Notes: generated by a model from the letters alone, not told the origin. Counted from the stretch's first letter, positions 47,407 through 57,198 are shown. The stretch: DNA of 64,000 bases from Arsenicicoccus dermatophilus (GCF_022568795.1 NZ_JAKZHU010000001.1:1736001-1800000), one strand, 5' to 3'. Made by a program: numbers and translations.

Positions 47407-48864
47407 TCAGCCCCGGCGCAGCGCCTCCGCCTGGGTGGCCCGCCGCCGGACCCCCAGCCACCCGAGCACGAGGGCGATCACGATCACCGGCGTGGCGAGC
47501 AGGGTCTTGCGACCGTCGGCGTCGAACCACATCGTGACGAGCACGAAGACCAGCGCCGCCATCCCCAGCCACGAGGTGAAGGGCGCGCCCGGCATCGGGA
47601 AGCTGGTGGCAGGCAGCTCGCCGCGGTTGATCTTGCGGCGCAGCGCGATCTGGCAGGCGAAGATCGTCCCCCACGTCCAGATGATGCCGATGGCGGCCAT
47701 GTTGAGCGCCAGCTCGAAGGCCTGGGCGGGCACGAAGTAGTTCAGGACGACGCCGAGGAAGTACACGGCCGCGGTGAGCAGGATCCCGCCGTACGGCACG
47801 TGGTGCCTGCTCATCCGCCCGGTGAAGGCCGGCGCCTCGCCCTCGGCGGCGAGCGACTTGAGCACCCGGCCGGTGGAGTAGAGGCCGGAGTTGCAGGAGG
47901 ACAGCGCGGCGGTGAGGACGATGACGTTCATCGCGTCGCCGATCCAGGGCTGCCCGAGCCGGGAGAAGACCGTCACGAAGGGGCTCTCGCCCGCGTGGTA
48001 GGTCGTGTAGGGCACGAGGCAGCCGAGCAGCAGCACCGATCCGACGTAGAAGAACGCGATCCGGAAGATGACCGCGCGGATGGCCTTGGGGATCACCTCG
48101 CGGGGGTTCTGAGTCTCCCCGGCCGCGGTGCCGACGAGCTCGATGGTGGCGTAGGCGAAGATCACGCCCTGCAGCACCATGACCAGCGGCAGGACCCCCT
48201 TGGGGAAGAACCCGCCCGGGCCCTGCACCAGGTTGCCCAGCCCCGCCGGGTGGCCGGGGACGACCTCGGTGCGCATCGCGACGAGGCCGATGCCGACGAC
48301 GATGAAGGTCACCAGGGCGAGCACCTTGAGCAGCGAGGCCCAGAACTCGAACTCGCCGAAGGCCTTGACGCTGGTGAGGTTGATCGCCAGCACCACGGCC
48401 AGCGCGACCAGCGCCGGGATCCACTGGGGCAGGTGGGGCAGCCACTTGTTGACGTACTGCGCGATCGCGGTGATCTCGGCGATGCCGGAGGTCATCCAGT
48501 TGACCATGTACATCCAGCCGGCGACGAAGGCCCACTTGTTGCCGAAGAACTCGCGCGAGTAGGACACGAAGGACCCGCTGGACGGCCGGTGCATGACCAG
48601 CTCGCCGAGGGCCCGCATCAGCAGGTAGGCCACGACGCCGCACAGGGCGTAGGCGAGGACCAGGGAGGGGCCGGCCTTGGCCATCCGGCCGCCGGCGCCC
48701 ATGAAGAGCCCCACACCGATGGCGCCGCCGATGGCGATCATCTGGACCTGACGGTTGGACAGGGACTGGTGGTAGCCCTCGTCGCCTGCGTCCGTGAGGG
48801 CGAACCCGCCGGGATCGGCCGGGGCTGCGGACACCTTGTCCGCCGGGGTGCTGGAAGGCGTCAT
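47407..48864 (-). CDS. Amino acid permease (AnsP/CycA-like, APC superfamily)
   Basis: 485 aa with 12 predicted helices. The N-terminal signature RQVQMIAIGGAIGVGLFMGAG and the ALGELVMHRPSSGSFVSY block place it in the amino acid transporter family with AnsP, GabP and CycA. The precise substrate is not certain; L-asparagine or D-serine/alanine/glycine are candidates. ATG 48864. It lies between pdxT and pdxS but is separated from pdxS by a terminator-like hairpin, so it probably has its own promoter. Confidence 0.9.
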   Translation of the reverse strand: MTPSSTPADKVSAAPADPGGFALTDAGDEGYHQSLSNRQVQMIAIGGAIGVGLFMGAGGRMAKAGPSLVLAYALCGVVAYLLMRALGELVMHRPSSGSFVSYSREFFGNKWAFVAGWMYMVNWMTSGIAEITAIAQYVNKWLPHLPQWIPALVALAVVLAINLTSVKAFGEFEFWASLLKVLALVTFIVVGIGLVAMRTEVVPGHPAGLGNLVQGPGGFFPKGVLPLVMVLQGVIFAYATIELVGTAAGETQNPREVIPKAIRAVIFRIAFFYVGSVLLLGCLVPYTTYHAGESPFVTVFSRLGQPWIGDAMNVIVLTAALSSCNSGLYSTGRVLKSLAAEGEAPAFTGRMSRHHVPYGGILLTAAVYFLGVVLNYFVPAQAFELALNMAAIGIIWTWGTIFACQIALRRKINRGELPATSFPMPGAPFTSWLGMAALVFVLVTMWFDADGRKTLLATPVIVIALVLGWLGVRRRATQAEALRRG

Positions 48865-48887
48865 CGCGCATCCTTGCTGTGAAGTGG

Positions 48888-48896
48888 TTGGACCAA
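48888..48896. promoter_or_regulatory. Small palindrome TTGGACCAA upstream of the permease
   Basis: TTGG-A-CCAA, 24 bp before the permease start codon. It is a possible operator, for example of a GntR-type regulator; support is weak. Confidence 0.3.
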
Positions 48897-48962
48897 TGCA
48901 CTCTACCGGGTGGTCATGCCGACCTGACCTGGGGGATCTCCATCGGCACCTGCCGGTACGGC

Positions 48963-49003
48963 GAAGACCCCGAGCCGCTCGGTGGGAGCGACCCGGGGCC
49001 TTC
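48963..49003. terminator. Hairpin after pdxS
   Basis: GAAG-A-CCCCG pairing with CGGGG-C-CTTC, about 28 bp past the pdxS stop, separating it from the permease. Confidence 0.55.
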
Positions 49004-49030
49004 GGGGTGCGAGGTGACGAGATCCGCTGG

Positions 49031-49942
49031 TCACCAACCGCGCTCGGCGAGACGGTGCGGGACCGGGATGTCGTCGACGTTGATGCCGACCATGGCCTCG
49101 CCCAGGCCGCGGGAGACCTTGGCGATGGTGTCGGGGTCGTCGTAGAAGGTCGTGGCCTTAACGATGGCCTCGGCGCGCTGGGCGGGGTTGCCGGACTTGA
49201 AGATCCCGGAGCCGACGAAGACGCCCTCGGCACCGAGCTGCATCATCATCGCGGCGTCGGCGGGGGTGGCGATGCCGCCCGCGGTGAACATCACGACGGG
49301 CAGCTTGCCGGTCTCGGCGATCTCGGCGACGAGCTCGTAGGGCGCCTGCAGCTCCTTGGCCGCGACGTACAGCTCGTCGGGGGCCATCGAGCGCAGGCGG
49401 TTGATCTCGGCACGGATCGTGCGCATGTGGGTGGTGGCGTTGGAGACGTCGCCGGTGCCGGCCTCACCCTTGGAGCGGATCATGGCCGCGCCCTCGGTGA
49501 TGCGACGCAGGGCCTCGCCCAGGTTGGTGGCGCCGCAGACGAAGGGCACCGTGAACTGCCACTTGTCGATGTGGTTGCTGTAGTCCGCGGGGGTCAGCAC
49601 CTCGGACTCGTCGATGTAGTCGACGCCGAGGGACTGCAGGACCTGGGCCTCGACGAAGTGACCGATGCGGGCCTTGGCCATGACCGGGATGGAGACGGTC
49701 TCGATGATCCCCTGGATCATGTCGGGGTCGCTCATCCGAGAGACGCCGCCCTGGGCGCGGATGTCGGCGGGGACCCGCTCGAGGGCCATGACGGCCACGG
49801 CGCCGGCGTCCTCGGCGATCTTGGCCTGCTCGGGGGTGACGACGTCCATGATGACGCCGCCCTTGAGCATCTCGGCCATGCCGCGCTTGACGCGCGAGGT
49901 GCCGGTGGTGGACGTGGTGCTGGTGGGCTCGTTGGTGCTCAT
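49031..49942 (-). CDS. pdxS: Pyridoxal 5'-phosphate synthase lyase subunit
   Basis: Makes PLP from ribose 5-phosphate, glyceraldehyde 3-phosphate and ammonia supplied by PdxT. 303 aa TIM barrel, one of the most conserved bacterial proteins: [43 protein letters not shown] and [16 protein letters not shown] blocks are all present. ATG 49942. Confidence 0.97.
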   Translation of the reverse strand: MSTNEPTSTTSTTGTSRVKRGMAEMLKGGVIMDVVTPEQAKIAEDAGAVAVMALERVPADIRAQGGVSRMSDPDMIQGIIETVSIPVMAKARIGHFVEAQVLQSLGVDYIDESEVLTPADYSNHIDKWQFTVPFVCGATNLGEALRRITEGAAMIRSKGEAGTGDVSNATTHMRTIRAEINRLRSMAPDELYVAAKELQAPYELVAEIAETGKLPVVMFTAGGIATPADAAMMMQLGAEGVFVGSGIFKSGNPAQRAEAIVKATTFYDDPDTIAKVSRGLGEAMVGINVDDIPVPHRLAERGW

Positions 49943-50021
49943 GTGCGTGCGCGTGCCTGTCGAACGTCGGTGTGGGACCCGTCCACTGTAGGACGAGCCC
50001 CCCGCCGGGCCGTCATCGGCG

Positions 50022-50612
50022 TCACTCGACCGCCGTCGGCAGGCGGTCGTCGAACTCGATGGTCCGCGGCAGCTCCGCGTGCCCCGCGAGGTGGAAGACG
50101 CGGACGGTCCGCGTGCGCCGCACCCGCTGCACGTCCACCACCGCGTCGTTGTGGAACCGCCGCGCGAGCTGCACCCGCGAGCCCGCCGACCGCACCCGCA
50201 GCAGCAGCCCGCGTCCCACCTCGTCGCGCCGCAGCGCCTCGACGGTCTCCGGCGGCAGGGCCAGGTCCAGGGCCTGGGTGAGATCGGTCTCCACGTCCGC
50301 CCGGCCCACGGCGTGCTCGTCCTCGGCCTCCAGGGACTCCGCCGCCGCGGCGGCCAGGAAGAGCGACGTGGCCGGGTCCAGCAGGCCGCTCGCCGCGAGC
50401 TCCTGGGCAGCCTCGGCCCGCCGGACGAGCTGGGCGTCGACCGCGACCAGGGCCCCCTCGACCCGGGCGTGGAGCCGGTCGAGCCGCGCCGCCTGGTAGG
50501 TGAGCCGCCAGGCCAGGAGCACCAGGGCCAGCCCGACCAGCACCAGCACCAGCGGCACGTCCGGGCCAGAGCCCACCACCACCCGGCCGTATGCCGGCAC
50601 CTGCGCCGTCAC
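50022..50612 (-). CDS. Predicted membrane protein next to pimA
   Basis: 196 aa with one N-terminal helix (about 15-33, [16 protein letters not shown]), then a charged helical domain (about 36-130) and a basic C-terminal part. The pattern of one helix plus helical repeats resembles LemA-type proteins, but I see no decisive motif. The GTG start overlaps the pimA stop (GTGA), so it is probably cotranscribed with PI-mannoside genes. In M. tuberculosis a MutT-annotated gene (Rv2609c) is found here. Confidence 0.7.
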   Translation of the reverse strand: MTAQVPAYGRVVVGSGPDVPLVLVLVGLALVLLAWRLTYQAARLDRLHARVEGALVAVDAQLVRRAEAAQELAASGLLDPATSLFLAAAAAESLEAEDEHAVGRADVETDLTQALDLALPPETVEALRRDEVGRGLLLRVRSAGSRVQLARRFHNDAVVDVQRVRRTRTVRVFHLAGHAELPRTIEFDDRLPTAVE

Positions 50613-51820
50613 CTGGTGCTCCGGCCGGGTCCGGTCGACCCGCCGCGACCGCGCAGCCGCTCCCCCAGCGCCGCCCACCGGCGCGCCATGCGCCCGGCCG
50701 GCACCTCCGGCGCGCCGACGACGACGGTCTCGTAGACCGCGAGCACCTGCTCGGCCACCACGGACCAGTCGAAGGCCCGGGCGCGCTCGCGGCCGCGGGC
50801 GGCGAGCGCGGCGCGGCGGGCCGGGTCGCGCAGCAGCGCCACGACGGCGTCGGCGAGGGCCCCGGCGGACTCGTTGGTGAAGGTCGCACCCGCCCGCCCG
50901 CCGTCGAGCACCCGCCGGAAGGCGGGCAGGTCCGAGGCGAGCACGCAGGCGCCGGCAGCCATGGCCTCGACCAGGATGATCCCGAAGCTCTCGCCGCCGG
51001 TGTTGGGGGCGACGTAGAGGTCGGCGGAGGCGAGGAGCGCGGCCTTGTCCTCGTCGGAGACGGCGCCGAGGAGCTCGACCCGGCACCCGGGGGGCACCTG
51101 CGCGCGCACCGCCTCCTGGTCGCCGGGGCCGGCGACCAGGAGGCGGACGCCGGGGACGGCGCGGGTGACGGCGGGCAGCGCCTCCAGGAGAAGCGGCAGC
51201 CCCTTGCGGGGTTCGCCGAGGCGGCCGAGGAAGGCGATGGTGGGCGCGTCGGGGGCGCCCTGCCAGGCGGGTCGTGGCGCGGTGGCCGCGAAGCGGTCGA
51301 CATACACCCCGTTGGGGATGACCACGGCGTCGCCGCCGTAGTGGGTGGTGACGGTGCGGCGGGCGTCCTCGGAGACGGCGATGCGGGCGAGGATCTTCTC
51401 CAGGGAGGGACGGAACGCCGGGTAGACCGTCTGCATGGCCCGCGAGCGCACCTGGGAGGAGTGGAAGGTCGCGACGATCGGGCACTCGGCCTGCCACAGG
51501 GCGAGGGTGCCGATCGAGGGGGTGACCGGCTCGTGGATGTGCACCAGGTCCAGGTCGCCGTCCTCCAGCCAGCGGGCGACGCGGGCGGCGGTGACGGGGC
51601 CGAAGTTCAGGCGGGCCACCGAGCCGTTGTAGCGCACGGGCACGGCTCGACCGGCGGGCACGACGTAGGGCGGCAGGGCGGTGTCCTCGTCCGCGGGGGC
51701 GAGCACCGACACCTCGTGCCCCTGGTCGATCAGCCACTCGGCGAGGTCGCGCACGTGCAGCTGCACGCCGCCCGCCACGTCGAAGGAGTAGGGGCAGACG
51801 ATCCCGACGCGCAGGCTCAC
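50609..51820 (-). CDS. pimA: Phosphatidylinositol alpha-mannosyltransferase PimA
   Basis: Transfers mannose from GDP-mannose to phosphatidylinositol, the first step of PIM synthesis at the inner membrane face. 403 aa GT4 enzyme: the N-terminal GGVQLHVRDLAEWL acceptor loop, HIHEPVTPSIGTLAL, GRLGEPRKGLP (sugar-nucleotide site) and GESFGIILVEAMAAG (E-x7-E motif). GTG 51820 overlaps the acyltransferase stop. Position and neighbours (patA, pgsA) support PimA. Confidence 0.94.
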   Translation of the reverse strand: MSLRVGIVCPYSFDVAGGVQLHVRDLAEWLIDQGHEVSVLAPADEDTALPPYVVPAGRAVPVRYNGSVARLNFGPVTAARVARWLEDGDLDLVHIHEPVTPSIGTLALWQAECPIVATFHSSQVRSRAMQTVYPAFRPSLEKILARIAVSEDARRTVTTHYGGDAVVIPNGVYVDRFAATAPRPAWQGAPDAPTIAFLGRLGEPRKGLPLLLEALPAVTRAVPGVRLLVAGPGDQEAVRAQVPPGCRVELLGAVSDEDKAALLASADLYVAPNTGGESFGIILVEAMAAGACVLASDLPAFRRVLDGGRAGATFTNESAGALADAVVALLRDPARRAALAARGRERARAFDWSVVAEQVLAVYETVVVGAPEVPAGRMARRWAALGERLRGRGGSTGPGRSTR

Positions 51821-52728
51821 CGCACGTCCTCGGCGAAGACGCGCTGCATCATGTGCCAGTCCTGCGTGTGCTCCCGGATCGCCCCCTCGAGGGCGGTGGC
51901 GCAGGCCTGGCTCATGGTCTCGGCGCGCTGCCGGGTGGTGCCGGTGGCGGGGACGGGCACCTCGGGGTGGAAGGTGATGACGATGTCGTGGCCGCTGCCG
52001 GTGCCGCCGGGGCCGGTACGGCGCTCGTAGTGTACCGAGACCGGGTGCAGCGGCGCCCCGGTCGCGACCGCCAGCGCGGCGGGTCCGGCGGCCATCCGGG
52101 CGTCGCGGCCGCAGAAGGTCACGGTGACGCCCTGGTCGGTGAGGTCGCGGTCGGCCAGCAGCGGCACGAAGGCGCCGGCGCGCACCGCCCGCACCAGGGC
52201 GGGAAACACCGGTCCTGCCCCGGTCAGCGGCAGGATCGTCATCCCGAGCTGCTCGCGGAAGTCGACGAAGGCGTCGTACAGCCCCTCGGGTCGCAGCCGC
52301 TCGGCGACGGTGGTGACGGGGGCGAGCTGGTGGGTTGACCAGGCGCCGGCGAGGTCCCAGTTGCCGAGGTGCCCGAGGAAGGCCACGGCCCCGCGGCCCT
52401 CGACGAGCGCGGCCCGGACCGGCTCGTCGCCGACGCACCGCACGGAGGTGACCACCGTGTCGGCGGTCAGGTCGGGCAGCCGGAAGGCGTCGCACCAGTA
52501 CCTCAGGTAGGACCGGCTCCCGGCCTCGACGAGCCGCTCGAGCTGGGTGTCCGTGAGGTCGGGGCGCACCCGGCGATAGTTGGCGCGCATCCGGTCGATC
52601 GAGCGGCCACCCCGGCGGTACGACGCGACCGCTGCGCGGTCGAACAGCGCGTAGGCCACCCGCGCGGGGAGCAGGCGGACGACGCGCCACGCGAGGAGGA
52701 AGCCCCACAGGGTCAGCCGGTCACCCAT
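51817..52728 (-). CDS. patA: PIM acyltransferase (PatA-like)
   Basis: Acylates the mannose of PIM. 303 aa in the LpxL/HtrB family; the catalytic H-x4-D motif is HLGNWD near residue 116, with an N-terminal membrane-associated helix (LTLWGFLLAWRVVRLLP). ATG 52728. It is followed by pimA with a GTGA overlap and preceded by pgsA. The gene order equals Rv2610c-Rv2612c. Confidence 0.9.
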   Translation of the reverse strand: MGDRLTLWGFLLAWRVVRLLPARVAYALFDRAAVASYRRGGRSIDRMRANYRRVRPDLTDTQLERLVEAGSRSYLRYWCDAFRLPDLTADTVVTSVRCVGDEPVRAALVEGRGAVAFLGHLGNWDLAGAWSTHQLAPVTTVAERLRPEGLYDAFVDFREQLGMTILPLTGAGPVFPALVRAVRAGAFVPLLADRDLTDQGVTVTFCGRDARMAAGPAALAVATGAPLHPVSVHYERRTGPGGTGSGHDIVITFHPEVPVPATGTTRQRAETMSQACATALEGAIREHTQDWHMMQRVFAEDVR

Positions 52729-52748
52729 GACGGCTCCTTCGGGTCGGG

Positions 52749-53348
52749 TCAGCCGAGGGACTGACGACGGACCACCACGATGCGCTGCAGCACGGTGACC
52801 GCGGACAGGACGGCGAGCAGCCACAGCGCCCAGGTGACGGCGCGGTCGCCGACCCCGACCCCGGCCAGGGCCGTGGCCGCGAGGATGAGCACGAGCCGGT
52901 CGGCCCGCTCGGCGATGCCCACGTCGGCCCGCATCCCCAGGCCCTCGGCGCGGGCGCGCACGTAGGACACGAGCATGCCGAGGACCAGGACGGCGAGGGC
53001 CACCGCGGTCATGGTCTGGCGCCCGTCGCGGGAGTAGTAGAGGACCAGCCCGCCGAAGATCGCGGCGTCGCCGACCCGGTCGAGGCTGGAGTCGAGGAAG
53101 GCCCCGAAGCTCGAGGTGCGCCCGCTGTGCCGGGCCATCACCCCGTCGATGGTGTCGCTGAACACGAACAGCACGATCGCCAGCGTGCCCCACAGGAACT
53201 CGCCGCGGGGGAAGAACCACAGCGCGCTCGCGGCGACGCCGAGGGTGCCGACGACCGTCACGGCGTCCGGGCTGACGCCGAGGCTCAGCAGGACCCGCGC
53301 GACGGGAGTGAAGATCCGGGTGGCGAGGGCGCGGAAACGGTTCAGCAT
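52749..53348 (-). CDS. pgsA: Phosphatidylinositol phosphate synthase
   Basis: Makes phosphatidylinositol phosphate from CDP-diacylglycerol and inositol phosphate. 199 aa membrane protein with about six helices; the CDP-alcohol phosphotransferase motif D-x2-DG-x2-AR-x8-G-x3-D-x3-D is present (DTIDGVMARHSG ... FLDSSLD). ATG 53348. First gene of the pgsA-patA-pimA operon. The HIT gene adjacent to it in M. tuberculosis is about 5 kb away here. Confidence 0.94.
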   Translation of the reverse strand: MLNRFRALATRIFTPVARVLLSLGVSPDAVTVVGTLGVAASALWFFPRGEFLWGTLAIVLFVFSDTIDGVMARHSGRTSSFGAFLDSSLDRVGDAAIFGGLVLYYSRDGRQTMTAVALAVLVLGMLVSYVRARAEGLGMRADVGIAERADRLVLILAATALAGVGVGDRAVTWALWLLAVLSAVTVLQRIVVVRRQSLG

Positions 53349-53473
53349 GGTGGCTCCACCCTAGTGGTAGGCGCTTCCCGACTCGCAGGTGCGGCCCCGG
53401 CGGGTCGATGATGTCGGGATCACCGCAACGGCGCGGTGAACGATCCACCAACGATGAGGTCAGGTGAGATGAC

Positions 53474-55588
53474 ATGGCCGCCAACACCGCCAACGGTCAG
53501 AGAGCCGGTTCCCCCGCCCCGGCCCGCCCCGAGGACATCCGCAACGTGGTCCTCGTCGGTCCCTCGGGGTCGGGCAAGTCGACGATCTTCGAGCACCTGA
53601 TAGCGGCCCGCGTCCCGGGGCACCGGGCCAAGGAGCAGACCAAGGGGTCCGACACCCGGTCCGTGGGGCTGGAGGCGGCGACCCTCGAGGTCGACGGGAC
53701 GACGGTCACCCTGCTCGACAGCCCCGGGTATGCCGACTTCGTGGGCGAGGTGCGCGCGGGCCTGCGCGCCGCCGACGCCGCGCTGTTCGTGGTGAGCGCG
53801 GCCGACGGCGTGGACGCGGCGACGGCGCTGCTGTGGCACGAGTGCGCCGCGGTGGGCATGCCACGGGCGCTGGTGGTGACCAAGCTGGAGACCGGTCGTG
53901 CCTCCTTCGAGGACACCGTGGCCGACTGCCGGCGGGTGTTCGGCTCGGTGCAGCCGCTCTACCTGCCCGTCCTGGAGGGCGAGCGGATCACCGGGACGCT
54001 GGCGCTGCTGAGCCGGCGCGTCTACGACCTGAGCACCGGCACCCTCGTGCTGCGCGCGGCCACCGGCGACCAGCTCGCCGAGATCGACGCCGCCCGGCCG
54101 GACCTGGTCGAGACGATCATCACCGAGTCCGAGGACGATACCCTGCTCGACCGCTACCTCGACGGCGAGGACGTGTCCGTGGATCAGGTGCGCGAGGACC
54201 TGCTGGCCGCGATCGCGACCGGCTCCTTCTTCCCCGCCATACCCCTGAGCGCGCTCACGGGCGCCGGCGTCACCGAGCTGCTGGAGATCGTCAGCGACGC
54301 CTTCCCGGACCCGCGCCGCCATCCCCTGCCGATGGTGACGACCGTCGACGGCGACCCGGTCGAGCCGCTCGTCGGGGACCCGGACGGCCCGCTCGTCGCG
54401 GAGGTCGTGCGGACCTCGACCGATCCCTACGTCGGGCGGATCTCGCTGGTCCGGGTCTTCAACGGCACCCTGCACGCCGACGACCTGGTCCACGTGTCCG
54501 GGCACCTGTCGACCTTCGCGGGAAAGACCGTGGAGGGCCACCCGGACCACGACTCCCAGGAGCGCGTGGGGCCGCTGTCCCTGCCCGGCAGCGACGGGAC
54601 GCACACGGCGATCAGGTCCGCCGTGGCCGGCCAGGTCGTCGAGGTCGCCAAGCTGGCGCACGCCGAGACCGGGGACACCCTGTCCGCCAAGGACTCACCC
54701 GTCGTGGTCGAGCCCTGGCTGCTGCCCGAGCCGCTGCTGCCCGTCGCGATCCACCCGGTGGCCAAGGCCGACGAGGACAAGCTCGCGAGCGCCCTGGCGC
54801 GCCTGGTCGCCGAGGACGTCACGATGCGGCTGGACCACGACGCCGAGACGCACCAGACGGTGCTGTGGACCATGGGCCAGGCGCACGTGGACCTCCTCCT
54901 CGGGCGGCTGGCCGAGCGCTACCAGGTGGCCGTGGAGGCGGAGCCGCTGCGGGTGCGGCTGCGGGAGACCTTCGTCGCGCCGGCCAAGGCCGTCGGCCGG
55001 CACGTCAAGCAGTCCGGGGGGCACGGGCAGTTCGCGGTGTGCCACGTGGAGATCGAGCCGCTCGAGCGCGGGGCATGCTTCGAGTTCGTCGACAAGGTCG
55101 TCGGCGGGTCGGTGCCGCGGCAGTTCATCCCCTCGGTGGAGAAGGGCATCCGCGCCCAGATGGCCAAGGGGACGCTGGCGGGCTACCCGATGGTGGACAT
55201 CCGGGTCACCCTGACCGACGGCAAGGCCCACTCGGTCGACTCCTCGGACATGGCCTTCCAGACCGCGGGGGCGCTCGCGCTGAAGGAGGCGACGAGCTCG
55301 GCGACGGTCACCCTGCTGGAGCCGGTGGACACCGTGGACGTCACCGTCGCCGACGAGTTCGTGGGCGCCGCGATGAGCGACCTGTCCACGCGGCGCGGCC
55401 GGGTCGTCGGCACCGATCCGGCCGAGGAGGGACGCACGGTCATCCACGCCGAGGTGCCCGCGCTGGAGCTCACGCGCTATGCCATCGACCTGCGGTCGGT
55501 CTCCCACGGCACCGGGCGCTTCCACCGTGAGGTGCTGCGCTACGACCCGCTGCCGCAGCACCTGGCCCAGCAGGTCGTCACCGGCTGA
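53474..55588 (+). CDS. EF-G-like GTPase (EF-G2/FusA2 type)
   Basis: 704 aa with the five-domain plan of EF-G. The GTPase motifs are atypical: P-loop GPSGSGKST (29-37) in place of the AHIDAGKTT type, DSPGY (82-86) in place of DTPGH, and TKLE (136-139) in place of NKMD. Domain IV retains the KQSGGHGQFAVCHVEIEPL block. This fits the accessory EF-G-like proteins of actinobacteria (such as Rv0120c), whose function is unclear. ATG 53474 with AGGTGAG upstream. Confidence 0.9.
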   Translation: MAANTANGQRAGSPAPARPEDIRNVVLVGPSGSGKSTIFEHLIAARVPGHRAKEQTKGSDTRSVGLEAATLEVDGTTVTLLDSPGYADFVGEVRAGLRAADAALFVVSAADGVDAATALLWHECAAVGMPRALVVTKLETGRASFEDTVADCRRVFGSVQPLYLPVLEGERITGTLALLSRRVYDLSTGTLVLRAATGDQLAEIDAARPDLVETIITESEDDTLLDRYLDGEDVSVDQVREDLLAAIATGSFFPAIPLSALTGAGVTELLEIVSDAFPDPRRHPLPMVTTVDGDPVEPLVGDPDGPLVAEVVRTSTDPYVGRISLVRVFNGTLHADDLVHVSGHLSTFAGKTVEGHPDHDSQERVGPLSLPGSDGTHTAIRSAVAGQVVEVAKLAHAETGDTLSAKDSPVVVEPWLLPEPLLPVAIHPVAKADEDKLASALARLVAEDVTMRLDHDAETHQTVLWTMGQAHVDLLLGRLAERYQVAVEAEPLRVRLRETFVAPAKAVGRHVKQSGGHGQFAVCHVEIEPLERGACFEFVDKVVGGSVPRQFIPSVEKGIRAQMAKGTLAGYPMVDIRVTLTDGKAHSVDSSDMAFQTAGALALKEATSSATVTLLEPVDTVDVTVADEFVGAAMSDLSTRRGRVVGTDPAEEGRTVIHAEVPALELTRYAIDLRSVSHGTGRFHREVLRYDPLPQHLAQQVVTG

Positions 55589-55623
55589 CCGGCACCCGTC
55601 GGGCGTCGCGCGAGGGCAGCGGT

Positions 55624-55660
55624 CCGCGGGGCCGTCACCGAGGCAGTGGCGGCCCTGCGG
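55624..55660. terminator. Hairpin after the EF-G-like gene
   Basis: 15-bp stem with two G-T wobbles and a 7-nt loop, 36 bp past the stop. Confidence 0.6.
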
Positions 55661-55741
55661 CCTGCTCGGGTGCCGCTCCCGAGTCTGCGCAGCGGCGCCC
55701 TCGCCCCGTGGTCGGACCGCGGGGATGGCAGACTTGACCCC

Positions 55742-56425
55742 ATGGACCTCTACGTCATCCGTCACGGTCAGTCCGAGAACAACAAGCTGTATGCCGAGAC
55801 CGGCAGCCGCGTCGGACGCACCCCCGACTCCGAGCTCTCCGAGACCGGGCACGAGCAGGCCCGACGCCTGGCCGACGCCGTCCGCAGCGACCGCAGCCAC
55901 CTCGACGTGGACGTCCTCTACACCGCGCTCACCCACCGCTGCCTGCAGACCGCGGGCCCGCTCGGCGAGGCCCTGGGCCTGACGCCCGTGGGTCGCACCG
56001 ACCTGGGTGAGGTCGGTGGGCTGTACGCCGCCCACCCCGCCACCGGCGTCCGTCGTCACTACCCCGGCCTGCCGGTGAGCGAGATGCGCGACATGATCCC
56101 CGAGCTGCAGATCCCCGCCGAGGTCGAGCAGGCCGGCGAGTGGGACGGCGGTTTCGAGGAGGAGCACGCCGAGGCCCAGCGTCGCGCCGCTGCGGTCCTG
56201 GCGGACCTGGCCGCCCAGCACGCCGACGACGCCAAGGTCGGCATCCTCACCCACCAGCACTTCGGCCAGCTGCTCGTCGGCGAGGTCGCGGGGATCGGCG
56301 AGGCCGGCCGCAAGTTCGAGCTGTCCAACTCGTCGGTGACCGCGTTGCGCCACGAGGACGGGCAGTGGCGGGTCCTGTGGGTCAACCGGGTGCGCCACCT
56401 GGAGACCGACCTGATCAACGCCTGA
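55742..56425 (+). CDS. Histidine phosphatase family protein
   Basis: 227 aa phosphoglycerate mutase-like phosphatase. The catalytic motif VIRHGQSENN (5-14) carries the phosphate-accepting His, with later LSETGHEQARRLADAV, LYTALTHRCLQTA, and the second catalytic His in ILTHQHFGQLL. The family is broad, so a substrate cannot be given. ATG 55742 and typical promoter spacing after the EF-G-like gene's hairpin. Confidence 0.88.
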   Translation: MDLYVIRHGQSENNKLYAETGSRVGRTPDSELSETGHEQARRLADAVRSDRSHLDVDVLYTALTHRCLQTAGPLGEALGLTPVGRTDLGEVGGLYAAHPATGVRRHYPGLPVSEMRDMIPELQIPAEVEQAGEWDGGFEEEHAEAQRRAAAVLADLAAQHADDAKVGILTHQHFGQLLVGEVAGIGEAGRKFELSNSSVTALRHEDGQWRVLWVNRVRHLETDLINA

Positions 56426-56494
56426 CCCGGGCGATCCCGGAGCCGGTCGGGGCCCGGCCAGGTCACCATCAGGACACGAGACACAACGATCTGG

Positions 56495-56531
56495 AGGTCG
56501 GACCGGCCCTCCCCCTGGGCCGGTCCGACCT
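56495..56531. terminator. Terminator after histidine phosphatase
   Basis: 15-bp perfect stem with a 7-nt loop, 69 bp past the stop, followed by a mixed T/C-rich tail. Confidence 0.75.
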
Positions 56532-56593
56532 TGCTCCCTAGGGTGAGACCTGGTGCCCCGGACGGTCCGGGGCCTGATGACAAGGGGGGATTC

Positions 56594-57121
56594 ATGTCTT
56601 TCGGCGACGCCGTCAAGACCTGCTTCCGCAAGTACGTCGACTTCTCCGGCCGCGCCCGCCGCCGGGAGTTCTGGTTCTGGACGCTCTTCACCGTCCTGGT
56701 CTCGCTCCTGGCCACGGCGCTGGATCACCTGCTCGGGTTCCGCGGCGAGGCAGGTGACATGACGCCGGTCCAGACCCTGGCGGCGCTGGCGTTCTTCCTG
56801 CCGGCGATCGCCGTGACGGCCCGTCGTCTGCACGACACCGGCCGCTCCGGCTGGTGGCAGCTGCTGGCGCTCATCCCGATCCTCGGTGGCCTGGTCCTGC
56901 TGTTCTGGGAGGTCAAGGACTCCCAGCCCGGCGTCAACAGCTACGGCCCCAACCCCAAGGGCGTGGGCGACGACGCCGGTCTTGGTGGCTATCCGGGCGC
57001 GGCCTACGGCCAGCCGCAGGGCCAGTCGTACGGTCAGACGCCGCCCGCTCCCCCGGCCTACGGTCAGCCGCAGCCGGGCACGGCCGACCAGCCGCCGTCG
57101 GGCAGCCCCTACTCGGGCTGA
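56594..57121 (+). CDS. DUF805-domain membrane protein
   Basis: 175 aa. The N-terminal motif YVDFSGRARRREFWFWTLF is typical of DUF805, followed by three helices (about 25-45, 58-80, 88-108) with ARRLHDTGRSGWW between. The last ~50 residues are a Gly/Pro/Gln/Tyr-rich tail with repeated YGQPQ-like units. ATG 56594, preceded by GGGGGG. Function unknown; such proteins are common membrane proteins in Actinobacteria. Confidence 0.85.
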   Translation: MSFGDAVKTCFRKYVDFSGRARRREFWFWTLFTVLVSLLATALDHLLGFRGEAGDMTPVQTLAALAFFLPAIAVTARRLHDTGRSGWWQLLALIPILGGLVLLFWEVKDSQPGVNSYGPNPKGVGDDAGLGGYPGAAYGQPQGQSYGQTPPAPPAYGQPQPGTADQPPSGSPYSG

Positions 57122-57127
57122 CCTCTC

Positions 57128-57178
57128 GGGATGCCAGGGGCCCCGCACCGACACCTGGTGCGGGGCCCCTGGCATCCC
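57128..57178. terminator. Bidirectional terminator
   Basis: 22-bp perfect stem with a 7-nt loop between the convergent DUF805 and GDT1-family genes. Confidence 0.85.
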
Positions 57179-57198
57179 TGGGCAGACCGGTGGCCCGC

